Assembly: GCA_030386875.1 (NCBI GenBank) | Contig: CM059563.1 | Span: 47,433,602 to 47,497,601 of the forward strand | DNA: 64,000 nucleotides | Direction of reading: 5' to 3' | DNA from: Morinoia aosen | Taxonomy: Eukaryota; Arthropoda; Malacostraca; Amphipoda; Talitridae | In this document: one piece after another, positions 63,811-64,000 of the stretch | Position numbering within the stretch: position 1 is the stretch's first letter | Layout of the letters: every line of letters begins with the position of its first letter | The notes under the pieces: generated by a model | What the model was told of the DNA's origin: nothing | Seen by the model: the letters and a program-made list of their open reading frames with translations, nothing else | Database searches by the model: none | Translations under genes and position numbers: made by a program

Positions 63811-64000
63811 GTAAGACGCCGCTGATGAGACACGATGTTACACTATGTCGAAAGACGTACTCATTGATGGTAACTTTTGATTACGTACCACAGTTCACTT
63901 AACACTGCAACAGTTAATTAATTCCAAGTGACACATTTGATACGTAGTAATGTATCTCACACCAAGTACTTGTTCACTCAAAGAGTTGTTCCTTTACTGA

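Noticed and set aside
60504..63902. Frames of 900-1,100 codons on both strands
   Set aside because: Translation of the 13-bp array and of the N gap; not proteins.

Overview
This is nuclear DNA of a eukaryote, most probably an insect or other arthropod. Short GC-rich exons with GT..AG borders sit in long AT-rich introns, and the window carries RTE-like, jockey/CR1-like, mariner-like and Ty3/gypsy-like element remnants. There are no bacterial operons, rRNA genes, CRISPR arrays or convincing tRNAs. The species cannot be told from the sequence.

The only host gene I can support lies on the + strand from 28,044 to at least 58,302. It encodes a sodium:solute symporter of the SLC5 family, closest in style to insect sodium-coupled monocarboxylate or multivitamin transporters. 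Nine exons join with consistent phases into about 504 residues. The C-terminal part is missing and should lie downstream, possibly across or beyond a 500-base assembly gap at 63,283-63,782.

Layout. 1-28,000: no host gene is recognised; this part holds a 3.5-kb array of a 20-bp unit (675-4,204), a decayed LINE (8,918-10,270, minus strand), SINE-like copies, TTAA-flanked MITEs, and a ~1-kb foldback element (21,120-22,105). 28,044-58,302: the transporter, whose introns carry nearly all other recognisable features. Intron 1 and intron 2 begin with tandem copies of the exon tail and splice donor. Intron 2 also has exon-like fragments, a MITE, a mariner-like pseudogene and a 31-bp palindromic minisatellite. 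Intron 4 has a nearly complete RTE-like ORF with target-site duplications. Intron 6 has a MITE, two more RTE-like copies and a chain of six pyrimidine-rich minisatellites. Introns 7 and 8 carry arrays with related units. 58,303-64,000: a decayed gypsy-like gag on the minus strand, a 13-bp satellite of about 2.7 kb, the gap, and a possible exon end.

The long open reading frames in this window are by-products of tandem repeats. I see no new enzymatic or defence system. The most unusual signal is local: exon 2 of the transporter has been duplicated at its 3' end in 87-bp steps (29 codons), giving four in-frame splice donors.
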